64,000 nt of DNA, from contig OX359250.1 in the NCBI GenBank assembly GCA_947179485.1, positions 4,981,661-5,045,660 on the forward strand, read 5' to 3'. Positions 44,152-60,479 of the stretch are shown here, in pieces. The notes beneath the pieces are model-generated. The model was not told where the DNA came from and did not search any database. It saw only the letters and a program-made list of their open reading frames with translations. Each line of letters begins with the position of its first letter. Position 1 is the stretch's first letter. The DNA is from Allacma fusca (Eukaryota > Arthropoda > Collembola > Symphypleona > Sminthuridae). The translations under genes were made by a program, and so were the position numbers.

Positions 44152-44326
44152 CAGGAAAAACTCGATATAACGGATGGCTCTACAACGGAAATTTAGTTAC
44201 ACCGGACAGATTTGTTTGTCCGGCTCCCATATAACCAATGCTAAAATTATTGCATACAACGGACATTTTTTATAGCGGACAAATTTTACTGGTCCCCTGG
44301 AAATCCGTTATATCGAGTTTTTCCTG
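44152..44326. mobile_element. pogo/Tigger-type MITE
   Basis: A 175-bp element has inverted ends CAGGAAAAACTCGATATAAC on both sides, perfect over at least 20 bases, and flanking TA dinucleotides (44150-44151 and 44327-44328). The CTCGATATAACGGA end is characteristic of pogo/Tigger-like elements. It is non-coding. Confidence 0.85.
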
Positions 44327-44429
44327 TAATTGTTCTATTGGTAAGTTTTGATACCTGACATAACATATTTGACTGTACCGAATCTCTGGACAGAACTCAT
44401 GACACCACACTTCTCCCTTAACTTTGATT

Positions 44430-45392
44430 CAGGGACGGGATATCGGAAAAATACGGATTTAAATTCGGATTCGAATACTTTCTAGTTTCGATTTCAATTT
44501 TAATTATTTTTAATAATACTTAAAAATTTGAATTCCGATACGGATTCCAATATATTTGAATACTTGCTGAATTTGAATTCCGATTCAAATACTTTTCGGA
44601 TATTCGTACAATTTACGGGAATTTATTTAAAAGAACAATTTAATCGCAAAAAAATAAGCAATACATAACACATTAAGCGTTTTTGCATCTATACATTACC
44701 ACGTAATCATTTAATATAAATTTAAGCGCAGAAAACACACGCTCAACTGAAATTTCAGTAACTAGAAAAGCAAGGATTGATCCAATAACAGTTTTTAAAA
44801 ATTCGGAGTAATCTGTTAAGCTGTCTAACTACTTTTCCGGTTAGTTTTTTCTGACAGTATATATTTGCAAATCGATTTGTTTGATAACACATGGTAACTA
44901 AAATGCACTTCAACGGAATTAGTTTTACGCATCCCATGATGAGAACAAGATTTAAGAAAGAAGAAACTTGATTCACTTGATCGTCCTGTAAGACCTGCAC
45001 CATGCGGCTATCTCATCCTATTGTAGGAATTTTTACTAAAAGGGCTTTAATTCTTTGCCCATTACCAACCATACACTTTTCGTTTACCAAACGTTCGTTA
45101 TTTGCCCTTTGGGTTTTATAATTGCATGTGCGGCTTTCAAAAAATGCTACCTATGAACATTTTCTCGCACGTGACAGTATAAAACCCAATGAAATCGATA
45201 CTTTATTGGAATCGGAATTCGTTAAAAAACATTCGAATACCGATTCGAATACCCTTGTTTTTATTCTAATCCAATTTCGGATACAAATACGGTGGTGACT
45301 TGTTTTCCGATTCTAATATCGATTCGGATACCCGAATTTTTTGAATATAATTCCGATTCTAATTCCGATTCGAATTCGAATTCCCGTCCTTG
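44430..45392. mobile_element. hAT-type non-autonomous element 4, ATTCGAATTC-rich, with perfect TSD
   Basis: A 963-bp element is flanked by the exact octamer CTTTGATT (44422-44429 and 45393-45400). Its ends are CAGGGACGGGATATCGG and, read inward from the right, CAAGGACGGGAATTCGAATT. Both outer 150 bases are dominated by the words ATTCGGATTC, GATTCGAATA and TCCGATTC, which are mutually complementary. The centre shows no transposase. A related left end occurs at 58357. Confidence 0.87.
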
Positions 45393-46349
45393 CTTTGATT
45401 ATATCTATAGCTGACCCATTAGTCCAAAAATTATCAAAACAACATTTAAAATTCTTTTGAGGAATTTTAGAACGTGCCGTACGGATGATTCACGTACATT
45501 TTTACTTATGAAAGAAATTATACCGACAAATTATTTTATTTCATTCCTTCTTATCTGAGTAATTAATGCTGACCTGATTGATTTTTTCTAATTCAGCATT
45601 AACAGCAGTATGGAAATTAACAACTGGCCCTATAGTGCCACTCTTGATACACAATACTTTGCAACTCTAAAAGTGTGCGAATTAATTACAAGAACAAATG
45701 GCAGTACAAGAGTAAACATTGAAATCTAACCAATAACATGTAATTCAAACTCGGGATGATCATTCCACTGACGCAAAAGTTACAAATAATACAACATGAT
45801 ACTGATATTATGTAACTTCAATGCTTTTCTGATATACTTTTTGCCAATGTGCATTGATTTCATTATTGGTCTCTTCCAAAAATTTTATTACCGTCAATAT
45901 GTTTGAATTTTCCCAAGAATTGCGGTTAACAAATTCAAAACAAAATGCAGAACGGTTAGGAAATTTCAACAATTATTTATTTAGGTTAGCCCGCTATTTG
46001 CAAGAGTACAACAAATTGTTTCATAGATGTACCATGAAATCCCTAAACTATTACAGTTAACTAAAAGATTTTGTAAAAAAGCTGTGAAATTGCATGTACA
46101 CACAGAAATCCCGATTCGGTTTAGTTAATTTTTCAGGGGTCCACTTTTTAACCATGGCCCATACGTTATGTAAAGCAAAAGCAACTCAAACATTTTGGCT
46201 AGACAACGGAATTGACTTTTGGGAAAATTGTGAATGGGGATTGAAAATGGCCTGGAAGCTCGCCTGACTTCATTCCGTCTTAGTTTTTAGGAGCCAGCTT
46301 AAAAAGCAATGTTGAGGATCTTGTGATTCAGAGATTTCCCAGTCCCAAC
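45393..46349. other. Spacer between two elements
   Basis: AT-rich and without a supported frame. The 68-codon frame at 45854-46060 has no family features. Confidence 0.5.
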
Positions 46350-47580
46350 CAGAGCTGCGCTCAAGTCAAGTAAATCCCAAACTTGACCCTGAACTTGACT
46401 TGACCCTGACAGTCAAGTAGGTTTTTCAGACGGTCTTGAACTTGACGGTTCATGGTCAGACAATTACTTGAAAATTCAGGGTCAAGTATTCAAGTACTTT
46501 CCGCGTAACTTGAACCTGGTCAAGTATAGCAGGGACAACTCTTGACTTGACCATGACTTGACCATGACCCGAACTTGAACTTGACTTGAACTGTCAAGTT
46601 TTTAAAAAAATAGAAATAGAAAAATAGTATTCACACTTAAAATACACCAAGTACACCATTTATGGTTAAAACTTAGCAAATAACAATATTATTCACAATT
46701 GTCAAGCTTCTCCAAGTAAATTTTGAGTTGCTGCTTCAGTTGGATATTTTAATGTCTTGTGTTTTAGTTTTAGCCAACCTTCAATCACGAGAAACTACGA
46801 ATAGTCTCTGCTAATTGTAAGGTAAACAGTCTTTTAGAAGTAAGTAAATCATTTCCCATTGAATTTTCCTGTTAATAATAATTACTGACGCTAACATTCA
46901 AGTTTGGGTTGTGCTTCACTGAAAATATCTACAGTTCAGCGTCCACCCTGTTAATGAAACAAACTGGCTTATGTGGTAGTGTTTAACGTTTTACAGATGT
47001 TAAATTGTTTAGAATGAAAAGAGTACTTGGATTTAAGTAACTTGATTGATTAATAACGCGTTTATTTTATACAACAATCGAACATTGAACACTGTTGCTT
47101 TCATAGGTGCTGCTCCAAAGTTTTTATATTCGTTTTCTTTCGTTCACTATTACAGCTGTGGCTTTCCAATATCTAGAGATATTGAATCGTAACCCAAAAA
47201 TATGTAGTTTAGAAGAGCATGTATGGATACGGAGTCTCGGAGTAACGATAACATTATGAAAGAAAACCTATTGAAATATATAGTGCCACAACTTCGATAT
47301 GCGTAACGTTTCGTTACTTGAATAAGTACTTGAAATACTCATGGTTCATGGTCAAGGATTTATACATTTTTACTTGACCATGAACATGACTTGACTCTCA
47401 AGTAGAATTTTTTGTCTTGACCATGATAACTACTTGATTTCAAATCTCAGGGTCAAGTAGAATAAATAACTTGACCATGCCTTGAATGTTCAAGTATCCA
47501 TTATATTTTACTTGACCATGACCCGAACTTGACCATGACTTGAAATACTCATGGTCTACTTGAACTTGAGCGCAGCTCTG
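46350..47580. mobile_element. hAT-type non-autonomous element 5, CTTGACCATGA-rich, with perfect TSD
   Basis: A 1231-bp element is flanked by the exact octamer GTCCCAAC (46342-46349 and 47581-47588). Its inverted ends are CAGAGCTGCGCTCAAGT and, read inward from the right, CAGAGCTGCGCTCAAGTT. The outer 250 bases on each side consist almost wholly of CTTGA, TCAAG, CATGGTCAAG and ACCATGACTTGA words. The centre is ordinary AT-rich DNA without a transposase. A partial copy ends at 60309. Confidence 0.9.
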
Positions 47581-48090
47581 GTCCCAACAACGACACCAGT
47601 GACTTCCATGAAGCGATAATCCATATTCGAAGGAAGACATAAAAATGACATGAATGGTTTGGAGAAGCTCCTCTGGTCCTATCCTCAAAGACTGGACGAG
47701 GTGAGGAATGCTGAAGGAGATCGAATATTTTATACCGAATCGATTTTTTACTTTTTAGTTTCCTGACCGTAACTCCTGTAATTTTTGACTGATTGTTTTA
47801 AAGTATCATTTCCTATCCCGAATACAGTTCGCTACTAAAGCATATACCGTCTGTTATTTAATTATTATTGTGCAGCATGATTCGAACTTAAAAACCAAAA
47901 GTGGCAAAGGCTATTGACTACCCTGTGTATGTACTTAGTTGCAATTGGTTTCTGATTTCAGGAATTGTGGTTTTGGATAAAGCACAACTATTACATAACT
48001 ACCATACGCCATAATTGTAGCGACAAAATGAATGCACAGTCACAAACCAATCTCCTTTCCTCATTTTTCAATTGAACGAGTGGGACCTGT

Positions 48091-49369
48091 CATACATGGG
48101 CACCCTCACGAGGGATTGAGGGTTGCCTCGCCCTCTCCCTCGTCCTCGCCCTCACAAACTGCGAGGGTGATGGCGAGTACACGTTGATTTTAGGTGCCCT
48201 CATGAACATGAGGGAGAGGACCTATGAATAGGATGTGAACGAAAGAGGGGGAGGCAGAGTGCACATGTAAGCCCTCATGACCTTCTCTTACCTTAATCGT
48301 TATGCGAAAATCATACATATATTGTTCTGTAGCAAGACCAACTACATAACGTCTTAGGTACATGGTTTATGGCCCTGCGCAAAAATCCCAGTTTTAATTT
48401 TTAAAAGTAAAAGGCCCTCTTGTTTAGGTGAAAATTTCTCATATTAAACTCCAGAAAAAAATTTCATTTTAGGATGTCGGGGAGACATTGTCATTTGTAA
48501 ACAAGGGCACCTGGGCTTTATATTTGATTAATGCAGTTTTCAGACCCTACTATTGAATATTACTGGTCTGAGGTTGTGGAACATATTTGTGACTAATCTT
48601 TATTAACCGGAGACGTAGAAAACAGCTTTGATCAATAATAGTCATTTTCTGAGCTACTGAATCGATTATAATGACGAATTATTGTCAAAGACCAACAAAA
48701 ATGTCTTTTATAACAAAATATTGTAGTTTGACTACTGAATGTTTTTCATTTTGCCGACAATTAAAATATAAGGATGATAGGCACTTTTTACCGATGAATT
48801 AGAATTTTAAACTTGTTTTTTACGTTATGTTGAGGACAAAACATTGTAAATTTTTCAAGTTTTTTATACTTTTTACAATTATGTCAACCACGAAACCTAA
48901 TATGTACCTGTACCCAAATACCTGTGTAAAACCTGCACCAATAAAGGGCACTATTTTGAACACAGTAGTTTATTTCAACAACAAGTTTTTTAAAATTTCT
49001 TTTGAACGCTAGGTTGTAGGAAGTTTTATAAACTTTATAAGCTAACCAAAAGTTCCGTACGTTCAGAACTGGGGGGAATGTTGATACTTATTGAAGTTGT
49101 CATAGTTTAACCAAGTGTCTGCGAAAAAGTTATTTGAAGGCACAGGTATTGTAGGAAATTGTAGGGGGGTTATTTACGCGTAATATAAAATAACGAGGGC
49201 CCTCATGAGTGCGAGGGAGAGGGGTGTATTTTAAAAGTAGCCCCTCACGAGGGCGAGGACGAGGACAACCCGTAACGTGTTGCTCGATTGATGACGAGGG
49301 AGAGTGCGAGCAGGCTATATTCCATCCCTCGCACAAAGAGGCAGAGGGGGAGAAAAACGCCCATCTATG
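48091..49369. mobile_element. Non-autonomous element 6, CGAGGG-rich, with perfect TSD
   Basis: A 1279-bp element is flanked by the exact octamer GGACCTGT (48083-48090 and 49370-49377). Its ends are CATACATGGGC and, read inward from the right, CATAGATGGGC. Both outer 150 bases are GAGGG/CCCTC-rich on an otherwise AT-rich background: GCGAGGGTGA and CCTCGCCCTC on the left, GAGGGCGAGGACGAGG on the right. The octamer duplication suggests hAT, though the end differs from the CAGGG type. No coding frame is supported. A truncated copy lies at about 7290-7355. Confidence 0.85.
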
Positions 49370-49673
49370 GGACCTGTTCGTGAGACATTCAAATTTACAC
49401 GCTAGGGAGGAGTTTGGGCATAGAATATAGTGGTTTGTGGTTTCATACCTTTGTTATTTACATTTATTGCCCGCAATGTTCCTGGCTATGCAGTACTGTA
49501 CAAATAATGCAACATTCAGCATAAGGACTTTCAAACTACTTTCAAAACTTCTTCAAACTTGAAAATTGGATTCTAACCACATACCAGAATTTATATCAAA
49601 ACTAGAGATGAAAATTAATTTGAAAGCTTAGATCCAGATTTCAAATTAGATTCAAACATGAAATTAATTCTAC

Positions 49674-50145
49674 ACTTGAATCTAAATCCAAACTTGAATC
49701 TAAATCCAAACTTGAATCTAAATCCAAACTTGAATCTAAATCCAAACTTGAATCTAAATCCAAACTTGAATCTAAATCCAAACTTGAATCTAAATCCAAA
49801 CTTGAATCTAAATCCAAACTTGAATCTAAATCCAAACTTGAATCTAAATCCAAACTTGAATCTAAATCCAAACTTGAATCTAAATCCAAACTTGAATCTA
49901 AATCCAAACTTGAATCTAAATCCAAACTTGAATCTAAATCCAAACTTGAATCTAAATCCAAACTTGAATCTAAATCCAAACTTGAATCTAAATCCAAACT
50001 TGAATCTAAATCCAAACTTGAATCTAAATCCAAACTTGAATCTAAATCCAAACTTGAATCTAAATCCAAACTTGAATCTAAATCCAAACTTGAATCTAAA
50101 TCCAAACTTGAATCTAAATCCAAACTTGAATCTAAAACCAAACGA
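49674..50145. repeat. 18-bp satellite, about 26 copies
   Basis: The unit AATCTAAATCCAAACTTG repeats almost without change. Because 18 is a multiple of three and the unit lacks stops in several frames, long chance frames arise on both strands (LNLNPN, FGFRFK and SLDLDS repeats). Flanking sequence to about 49620 and 50345 contains decayed versions of the unit. No element boundary was found. Confidence 0.95.
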
Positions 50146-50345
50146 GAACCTAAATCCAAACTTGGACGTGAGTCTATTCCTGAATCTACATTCAAACCGC
50201 AGAAGTTCGATCCACACACGAATCTAAATTCAAACTTAAAATGAAATGTTAACTCAAGAACAAAAGTGGAATTTACATCTAAGGGTGAATCTAAATCCTT
50301 TGAACGTAAATTTAAACTTAAATTTTGAACTAAACTTGAGCACAA

Positions 50346-52194
50346 AACCAAAGTTTAATTTAAATCCGAGCTTATTTACAACACTTTGCGAATGACGTTC
50401 CACAACAACAGAATCAACAAGTCACACCTTGTAGTTACACTTGTAATTTACAACCACGATAACAAAATACCTTGGCACAAAACAATACAATATTAAACCC
50501 AGACATGGCAAAAGTAGCAAAAACACAATGCGAACTTAAAATATTCCAGCGTACGTGCCTATTCAAGTATTACGTGACGCCAAAATTCGCTAAATGTGAC
50601 CATAACCAACCGATAGTAGCGCCAAGATAACGCTTCCATTGGACCACCACCCACCTAAAATAGCATAACGGTACTTCTATCTTTACAGACTTCCCAAAAT
50701 ACTTACAAAATGTTTAAGAGCAAAAGGTCGTTCTTTATAGCGCTAGACCAATTATATTTATAATTATTGAGAATCAATGGCTCAACATGACTGTTACTTA
50801 AATTGCAAGTAGCACTGTCTGCGTAATGTCACAAAATAATTATAAGCATTAAAGAGGAATTGGTTCTGGCCTGCTAGAGCTTCCCTGCCTTCTAATGCTT
50901 TCCTTGGGATCAGAGGTCCCGGAACCATCCCATAAGTCATGACAACCAACATGAGACTACTATCTTGGCCTCACACAACTCACTATAGGTGTCACAGGAC
51001 GTACATCCCATAAGCAATGACATCAACCATGAGACAGTGGGACAAAATTCATATTTCCTACTTTATAACTTTAATTCATTTCGTGACAAGCGACTGTTAT
51101 CTATATAGGATAAAATCCGCCGATGGAAGGCAAACAAAAATTGATAATTTTTCTTGGCTATCAAAAATACACCTACATTACATTACATTCCCTTTTCAAG
51201 AAGTCCCGTTCGGATTTGTTATCATATATTGCTTGAACTGAATCTCCCTTAAAATGTCATTTCTAAAAAATTAGGCCAACGCTAAAGCATGCCAGGAGCA
51301 CACAAAGTCGGTAAAGAAGCAAAATGGTTTATATGGGCTAATTTTTAATGAACGCATCCTGTAACCACGGCCGCATTTCTAGGTTTTAAGCCATTCGATT
51401 CTTTTACACATGTAACAACATATTTATAATAACAAGAACAAATATTTAACAGTCAAATTGTTTAAATTCGTGGGTAATCTCGTAAAAAAATCGGGTTTTG
51501 GGATATCCGTTCCGGATTTTCCCGCGTCAACTCAAACGTTTCTGAAGTTAAATTACACTTTAATAAGTATATATTTTTCTCAAAATTTTTGATCGTGATA
51601 CCTCCAAGAAATCAAATTTTACACACTGGAATCCGGGAAAATCCATGATTTCTCAGGGTGTGGGCGTAACAATTTTGATGATAACTTTTTAAATCAACAA
51701 TTTGTATTGCCAAAAAAACAAGGAATCAATGGAAAGCAATGGAAGTAACCGGAAAATAATTTTTTAAACCGAATCCAATACATGCAGTGTAAAAAAAGTC
51801 AAAGCTAGGAAGGTAAAGGTTAAATTGCTTCCCATCCCCATTTCATAGATGGATGGGATTTATTTGTGAGTGTAGGCGACTGGGAATGCCCAGGCCTGGT
51901 GGAAGCTGAACATTGCCGTATGAATAGCAGAGGGTTTTTCAGTCGCAGTGAAATCTTAGGTTGGAATGAACCTGACTGTGATACAGTTTATTGTGTGATT
52001 ATTTATTATTAGTTTATTTATTTTATTTTTTTTTCTTTTAGTTTATTTATGTGATATAGTCCTTCTGTGTACAGTTTATTTGAGCGGAGTTGACCTAATA
52101 AGAAGATTCATAATTCCCAAATAATTCCTGACCTCATCTTCATGTCTTGGTTGTGGATTTTCGAGCAAGATTGTAAAAATTATAAAATCCAGTT
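50346..52194. other. Intergenic stretch upstream of PTEN
   Basis: No gene was supported. It includes a short imperfect direct repeat with CCCATAAG(T/C)(C/A)ATGAC at about 50931 and 51007, and a T-rich tract (TTTATTTTATTTTTTTTTC) near 52018. Confidence 0.45.
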
Positions 52195-55069
<2,875 letters not shown>

Positions 55070-55237
55070 AAACGTTTTAAACACTTTACCAAAAAATATA
55101 ATTTAATGAAAACGGTATAAAATTATTATAATATTATATTAATAATAATTAATTCACAATCGCCCTCGCCCGCCTCTCTTCATCCCCAACAACCGATATA
55201 AAAGATATACAGTTTTCTCATCAACCTCTTAGCTACA

Positions 55238-55243
55238 AATAAA
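55238..55243 (+). terminator. Candidate polyadenylation signal of PTEN
   Basis: AATAAA lies about 170 bases after the PTEN stop, the first exact match downstream. Confidence 0.45.
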
Positions 55244-58170
55244 TATATTATGCAAAAGAACTACACTAGCTACTATGTAATAAGTAATTATAATGGATAC
55301 AACTATGGGAGCGATACTACTACAATTATCTTCCCAGATGTCCTAGGTCCTAATACGTAATTCACACACATCTATTTCTTTTTTTCCTTTTTGAAAATCA
55401 AATCTGTGTTCTTTTTATAACAACAAAATTAGAAAATACAACCAAGATGAAATGCGCTAAAATACCTCTTTCTGTAACTTCTTTATTCCTTTCGATTGTC
55501 ATGTCTCTGTATTTATCAACGCATTCTGACTCAGCCATCAGTGGGCTCGGACTTTACTTTCTTGTCTATTAAAATTTCTCATTAACTAATTTCAATTTAA
55601 GAGATTAGTTCTTCACCCTTACTCTATATTTTGTTATGTCATGCCCCGTCATGATTCTTGTTTTTCTGTTCGTATCTACAATTTGATTTGTGGAGGAACG
55701 ACTCCACTCGAGTCCTTCCTTTTGGGGAAGCTGGGTCATTCAAATACTCTATTGGGCATGGCTGGTCGGACTATTTCTGGAATAACACTACAAAATAGCC
55801 TGTAAGTGTATATTATTTCCTTCTATGACCCAATGTTTAATTAACTCATCATATTAAGCAAAAATAATTACAATTTAACTACTAGTATCAGCTATAACAT
55901 ATTTACACAATTACCAAATTGTCTATCAGACAATCAGCCTCACAGTCGGTTGTGTCAACAATGCCGCCAGAGCTGGTTCCAGTAATTGTCATTACTTCTT
56001 CCTATACCCGAAGAGTACCGATTCAATAATATACGTAAGGGATTATTTTCCAAGTTGTTGTTTTTCTGCTTATGCATAGTTTTACTGCTTTCTTTATACA
56101 TCAATGTAATTCTCATAACATTTTAGCAATGACTGTCGGATCAAGTCTGGAGCACGCTTTGGGACTACCGCATTCTGCCAGATTGCGTTACACGTGAGCT
56201 CGAATGCAATGGAGATGAAATTATACCCTAGAAAGTTTGGAAAGTCTAGGTTTCTACTTTCACCCCTTTGGTTATTTATTCAAGTACCAATTTATACAAG
56301 TGCTGATCGAAATACTTCGATCGATTGAGCCTGTGATGTGTTCCAAGTGATTGCGAAGCAGTGTAAATGAAGTGCAAGGCTTTGCTGGGCGTTGTTGTTA
56401 CGCGTAATATCAAGTTTGTATAAGCTTAGATTTTTAGATTTGGTGCAATACATAATACCTGTGTGAAATAATAAGAAATGTTTTATATATCGAAATATTA
56501 CTTCAGTTGTATTTGGTGTGATTTTTAGTGTAACTTAGGAGTTATTTCTTATTTATAATCTTGATTTTATTCAAGCCGAATTTATGTGCTGCTGTTGTTT
56601 GCAAATGTTGCCGTAATAGAGGTATCGATAATCGACGAATGAAGGGAAGTTCAATTTTGTTGTTCCCTTACTACTTGCATTTGAGGAGAGCATAAGCCTA
56701 TTATGGGGGAGAAGCCCTGCTTACTTGGGAGGACTAGTGTTTGAGACCTGTGTCTCGTCAAAAATTACTTGATAGTTCTGTTATTTTACTACAGGGATAA
56801 ATTTCACTTATTTGGTAACAGCAGTGATGTAGTTACAGTTAGGTCGCTCTGGCCCGGGCCAAGTAAAAAATGTCAATGTAGACCTTCGAAATTATCGATA
56901 ATAATTACATTAAATTCACAAGGACTGGAAACTTTAGTTGATTTTCTAGAACTTATGGCTTGTACGAAAATGTATTTCTGCCTGTATTCGAGGATGGAAT
57001 TATCTGTACATGCATCAAAATAAAACCTTCAAAAGGTTTTTATACAGCTTTAGGACGTGTTCAATATTTACAATTTCAATGCTCTTTGCGTGCGGTTGGT
57101 TAAATACTCCGATAAATCCCGAATTTGTTTTACAGATTAATCTAAAAATGTATAATTTTACATGGTTAACACTGTTAGCAGTCGTATATTGCAGCTGCAG
57201 AATTAATGAAACAATCAAGTTTTTGATGTCTAGAACGCCTGATTTTAAAGAATTTTGGAATCCATTTGCATCCTCGGAATCAAATTATTGGTAACAAAAA
57301 ATTGGCATTAAAAAATTTACTTGTATACACTGAAAACTAGTCCATCAATTTGATGGGTCAGGACCAGGATAAAAAGTATGACTATCACTGGATAACAGCA
57401 GTCATGCCGCAATATCATCCCCCTAACAAGAAAATCATCATTGAAATCATGTACTGTTCTACCTGTTCACTTCCTGATTGTGTTACAGACAGATAAATTA
57501 AGTCAAAGCATTATTATTATTTTTATTCTCCTTAGCTCTCACTGTTGGGGTTTACCGGGGTTGCAACACATCTTGACATTAATTGATTCATCCTCACTAA
57601 TTACAAGAACGTCGGAGTTACCAAATGGGTTTTTATGTCAGAGCAATATGCAAATACTGACCGGCTTGCTCCGGTTCATAACTTGAAGAGAATATTGCGT
57701 TATTAACTTACCTGGGCTCTACTAAAAAGAGGATTGGGCTTGGATTACTGAGCTTGTAATGGGCCGTAAAATTGGCTTCGTTACACATGGCACTGTTTGT
57801 AGTTATTCATTTGAAAATAGAATGCATATCTTTATCTTTAACTTAACCTAAAGCATCACTTACATTAGCGAACCGCAAGGAACTGGGAAGGCATGCCAGA
57901 TATTTCTACCAGCGCAGTGCGTTGTAGGGTTCAGGTTAGAGAGATGCATAAAAAAGTTGGAGCGGATTTTAAGTGTGGCTGGCACTGCCACGACGCTCGC
58001 GCTTATGCTACTACGAGCACTGCACAGCCAGCATTTGCACTAGGGCGTAAAGACAGCTCCTAGTTGCTCGAGTGGTAGCTCGGACTTAGAAAATTTTTGC
58101 TCTCCTCTGCTCTGTACTCTGCCTGCTTTTTACATTGCAAGTTGCTCCTCACAATGTTGCTTGCTTTACT
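55244..58170. other. Intergenic stretch downstream of PTEN
   Basis: No gene was supported. At 56821 begins CAGTGATGTAGTTACAGTTA, then CTCTGGCCCGGGCCAAG, a second left end of the hAT-like family at 13056; its right end was not located. The frames at 57010-57294 and 57441-57686 show only scattered hydrophobic residues. Confidence 0.45.
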
Positions 58171-59060
58171 CTATGGTACTCCATCCATCTCTCACAGATT
58201 ATGTAGACACTATACAAACTGGCACCTATGTACCCTCAGTACTTGCTACGGTTGTGTACTTAAATATTTATGGTCCTAAATACGACTTCAAGGACTCAGC
58301 TAACCCTTGCAGTTGCATTTTAGTACATATCAATCAAAGTATACTCAACTCATAAACAAGGATGTGAATCGGAATTAGATTTGAAAATTTGAGGATTTTA
58401 ATTCATATTGGAATTCCAAATAATTCCCAGGAAGTATTTTAATTCAAAATCGCATTCAAAAACATTTTTGGAATCGGAATTGGCATTCAAATATTTTTTA
58501 CTGAATTCCGATTAAAATAAAGTATTGTTTTTAATGGTGTATTTCATCAAGTGTACATACTTAAATATAAATTTAAAATTGTCGCAATGTTTTAGTTACA
58601 ACTTAAAGTTAATCAAAGAGCATTGGCGAACTAAAAATGGGCCGAAAGAAAATTAGTAATGTTAGAGTTCAAATATCAGTTGAACGTGCTTTTTCAGCTC
58701 TTAAAATTTTACTTAATGACCTGCGGGGGAAACATGCAATAATAATAATTATTATCCTCAGTATAATTTAAACCAAGAAGGTCCTTGCATTTAAAAGATT
58801 CATAATGTAATTAACTTTGAAGAATTTGTAGTTGTTGTTGTCTGGATTGACTACCTCTACTCAATTATTGTTATTGCTCATACATGCCATAAGAAGGGGA
58901 GGAATAATAATAAAATTCCATGTTTTACGATCCACATGAATTATGTTATATTTGTACGGACCCAAAGGTAAGGTGTGTAAGTAAGTGTGGAAGTTGCATT
59001 TGGAGGTTCAAGTTTGTATAGTGTCTACATAATCTGTGAGAGATGGATGGAGTACCATAG
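58171..59060. repeat. Inverted repeat with one arm ending at the assembly gap
   Basis: Bases 58171-58220 and 59011-59060 are exact reverse complements over 50 bases (CTATGGTACTCCATCCATCT at the outer end). The right arm stops at the first N. The left arm presumably continues to the left of 58171, so its partner would lie in the gap. A related element-4-like left end (CAAGGATGTGAATCGG) lies in the loop at 58357. Confidence 0.85.
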
Positions 59061-59260
59061 NNNNNNNNNNNNNNNNNNNNNNNNNNNNNNNNNNNNNNNN
59101 NNNNNNNNNNNNNNNNNNNNNNNNNNNNNNNNNNNNNNNNNNNNNNNNNNNNNNNNNNNNNNNNNNNNNNNNNNNNNNNNNNNNNNNNNNNNNNNNNNNN
59201 NNNNNNNNNNNNNNNNNNNNNNNNNNNNNNNNNNNNNNNNNNNNNNNNNNNNNNNNNNNN
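59061..59260. other. Assembly gap, 200 N
   Basis: Exactly 200 unknown bases, a round number suggesting a placeholder size. Frames running through it are meaningless. Confidence 0.99.
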
Positions 59261-59520
59261 ACGGGAACACAAATACCTTCATCAAGCTTGAACCCGTTCC
59301 CAAACCCGTTCCCGAAATCCCGGGTCTGCTGAACATGTTCCTGAACCTGGTCCCAAAGTATTTGGGAACATTAATTAGACACCCGAACTCGAACCCGTTC
59401 CCGAACCCAATTCCCGGGTGTATCCGGATTCCAAAAGTAGCTCTAAATGAAACACGTTCGGGTTTTGAAGTAATTCTCAGATTACTTGGTCATGGTTTTA
59501 TACGCGCGTTTCGGGTCCAA
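59261..59520. repeat. GTTCCCGAACC-type low-complexity array
   Basis: The words CCCGTTCCC, CCCGAACC and GGGAACA recur irregularly. They are mutually complementary, as in the ends of elements 1, 2 and 4. The left part is lost in the gap. Probably the end of another non-autonomous element. Confidence 0.55.
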
Positions 59521-59526
59521 CGTCAT

Positions 59527-60309
59527 TCTGACTTGACCATGACCCGAACTTGACCATGAACTTGAACTTTCAATACTTTTGGTGGATTTTATTGGAGAAA
59601 AAATTTATATTTATAATGAAAGCGAACTTGGGTTTCTAACACACTAGGTTTCACCTAGCAATTTGCAAGCAAATGCCTCTAAAAATAATGAAATAATGTA
59701 TTTTTGGTCCCTTTCAATGAACGTATGGTGGTACACTGGAGATCTACTCTTATTTCGTGTACCGGGTGGGTCTGGTGACTCATTGTCAGTTGACATTTTT
59801 GGTGACACAGCTCCTTTTAGGTTTTGTTGACACATACTATTATAAACATGGTTGCGAACATTTTTAAATCAATTTACACGGAGCCATATGAATGTTGAGC
59901 GTTCTTGTGTAATTGCGTACACGGAACAAATTAACAAGTGCCACTTAAAGTGATGCATTAAATGCCGTTTTAGGTTTTATTTAATACAGTGAATCTTAAG
60001 TGAATTGAAATTCCCTCAGCCATGAAGAATTGCGTAAACAAAATTACTTGAACTTGTACACGAAAAACTCAAGTTCGTAGTTAAGTACTTCTTAATTTTT
60101 ACTTGAACATGACCAAGTACTATGGTTCAAGTAAAATAATTATTCTTGACCGCGAACTAGCCTTGAGGTAAGAAATCATGGTCAAGTCCATGAAATACCT
60201 GAACACGACTCGAACCGTTCATGGTTTTTAATTTATTTACTTGACCACGACCCGAACGCGAACTTGACTTGAAATATTCGTGTACTACTTGTACTTGTGC
60301 GCAGCTCTG
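59527..60309. mobile_element. Partial copy of element 5 family
   Basis: It starts abruptly with TGACTTGACCATGACCCGAA and ends with GTGCGCAGCTCTG at 60309, the same right end as element 5. CTTGA/TCAAG words fill both outer parts. The left terminus is missing, so no target duplication can be checked (the octamer after the right end is CATTTAAT). Confidence 0.75.
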
Positions 60310-60479
60310 CATTTAATTTACCCCAATGACCTCATACAATTCCCGGGGATAATCCATTGTGAACCGGGTAGTACAGGAAATGTCAGATCACCATGGCCAA
60401 ACACATTCAAGGTCTCCTCAAAACGCATGTAAGTTAAGAATATTGGAAAAAACGATATTTATTTTAACTCTACTCCAAA

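Noticed and set aside
49615-50351. Long open frames of 189-236 codons
   Set aside because: They arise on both strands and in several frames from the same 18-bp repeat.
58946-59553. Open frames of 98-188 codons over the gap
   Set aside because: They exist only because unknown bases contain no stop codons.
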